Shown here: piece by piece, positions 63,818 to 64,000 of the stretch | How the letters are laid out: each line of letters starts with the position of its first letter | Numbering within the stretch: the first letter of the stretch is position 1 | Source of the DNA: JAPLST01 sp964397565 | GTDB lineage: Bacteria > Auribacterota > UBA3054 > JAPLST01 | Reading direction: 5' to 3' | DNA length: 64,000 nt | Assembly: GCA_964397565.1 (NCBI GenBank) | Contig: CAYNJC010000018.1 | Location: 1 to 64,000, forward strand | The notes under the pieces: model-generated | Seen by the model: the letters and a program-made list of their open reading frames with translations, nothing else | The model's database searches: none | Told to the model about the DNA's origin: nothing | Made by a program: the position numbers and the translations under genes

Positions 63818-63846
63818 TGAACCCTGAACCCTGAACCCTGGAACCC
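63818..63846. repeat. Heptamer tract (TGAACCC) upstream of the oxidoreductase
   Basis: Three exact TGAACCC copies and a fourth with one inserted base (TGGAACCC) end six bases before the ATG at 63853, where a leader and ribosome site would be. Confidence 0.88.
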
Positions 63847-63852
63847 AAGAAA

Positions 63853-64000
63853 ATGAAAACTCTCTCGATCGGCGTCATTGGTCTCGGCGTAGGCCGCCAT
63901 CACATCACGGAGTTTCACAAGCACCCGCAGGCGCGTGTCATCGCGCTTGCCGATGCCAATCCCGACCGCCTCAAGGAAATCGGCGACAAACACGCCATCG
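63853..64000 (+). CDS. Gfo/Idh/MocA family oxidoreductase, N-terminal part
   Basis: The first 49 residues, MKTLSIGVIGLGVGRHHITE then FHKHPQARVIALADANPDRL and so on, form the Rossmann NAD(P)-binding start (GVIGLGVGRHH) of the Gfo/Idh/MocA sugar-dehydrogenase family. The D-A-N after the second strand (ALADANPD) is the family's NAD-ribose contact. The C-terminal domain is beyond the window, so substrate is unknown. Its position after a glycosyltransferase hints at nucleotide-sugar modification. Confidence 0.88.
   Translation, partial: MKTLSIGVIGLGVGRHHITEFHKHPQARVIALADANPDRLKEIGDKHAI

Overview
The window is about 60% GC, densely packed and fully bacterial. Most genes lie on the minus strand in tightly coupled operons with ATGA or TAATG overlaps. 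The mix points to the PVC superphylum, most likely a Kiritimatiellota/Lentisphaerota/Verrucomicrobiota-like lineage. The clues are PEP-CTERM-type C-termini (VPEP, VPES, LPEP plus a hydrophobic stretch and arginines) on secreted proteins, two gingipain-like C25 peptidases, an oversized GspK-like pseudopilin, a sulfotransferase, GH36 and GH65 enzymes and a Ycf46-like AAA+ ATPase. No rRNA is present, so the lineage is an inference. Promoters are ordinary sigma70-like: many sites pair a TTGACA-like -35 box with a TATAAT-like -10 box at 17 bp.

Layout. 1-2.4 kb: a small unknown protein, a cell-wall amidase, glutamate racemase (murI) and the start of a YjbQ-family gene. 2.4-9.7 kb: a four-gene operon behind a strong cobalamin riboswitch (secreted beta-propeller, BtuF-like binding protein, PEP-CTERM surface protein, giant GspK-like protein), read as a corrinoid-acquisition locus. 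9.7-19.2 kb: exported protein, sulfotransferase, TPR protein, MOSC protein, rfbD, subtilase, gingipain-like peptidase and MDR dehydrogenase. 19.3-25.5 kb: an NfnAB/SudAB-like flavoprotein pair, a Cdd1 protein, an MFS transporter, an esterase and a small conserved protein. 25.6-29.8 kb: GH36 alpha-galactosidase with two tandem paralogous secreted proteins. 29.9-38 kb: Nudix, lipoprotein and gingipain genes, then a multidomain HExxH/PA14 protein. 38.2-46.1 kb: two PIN toxin-antitoxin pairs, a GH65 enzyme, a damaged membrane gene, and a riboflavin/nusB operon.

46.3-53.5 kb carries the most striking locus. It is a six-gene operon encoding a PspA/IM30 (ESCRT-III-superfamily) protein, a substrate-binding protein fused to an OmpA peptidoglycan-binding domain, a NitT/TauT-type ABC permease and ATPase, a membrane-anchored coiled-coil protein and a Ycf46-like AAA+ ATPase. 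53.7-57.6 kb holds an AT-richer beta-helix protein, a SurA/PrsA-like chaperone and a carboxypeptidase-regulatory-domain protein. 57.7-64 kb is a forward operon: thiC, pyk, hisH, hisA, a hexapeptide acetyltransferase and a GT4 glycosyltransferase, followed by the start of a Gfo/Idh/MocA oxidoreductase.

Two kinds of repeat cut across the whole window. The first is a MITE-like element with TACTAATGA terminal inverted repeats around a GTAG-hairpin-hairpin-CTAC (REPIN-like) core, found at gene 3' ends. The second is a set of short intergenic tracts, each with a different unit but always a 7-bp period. No CRISPR array, intact transposase, tRNA or rRNA gene was seen.
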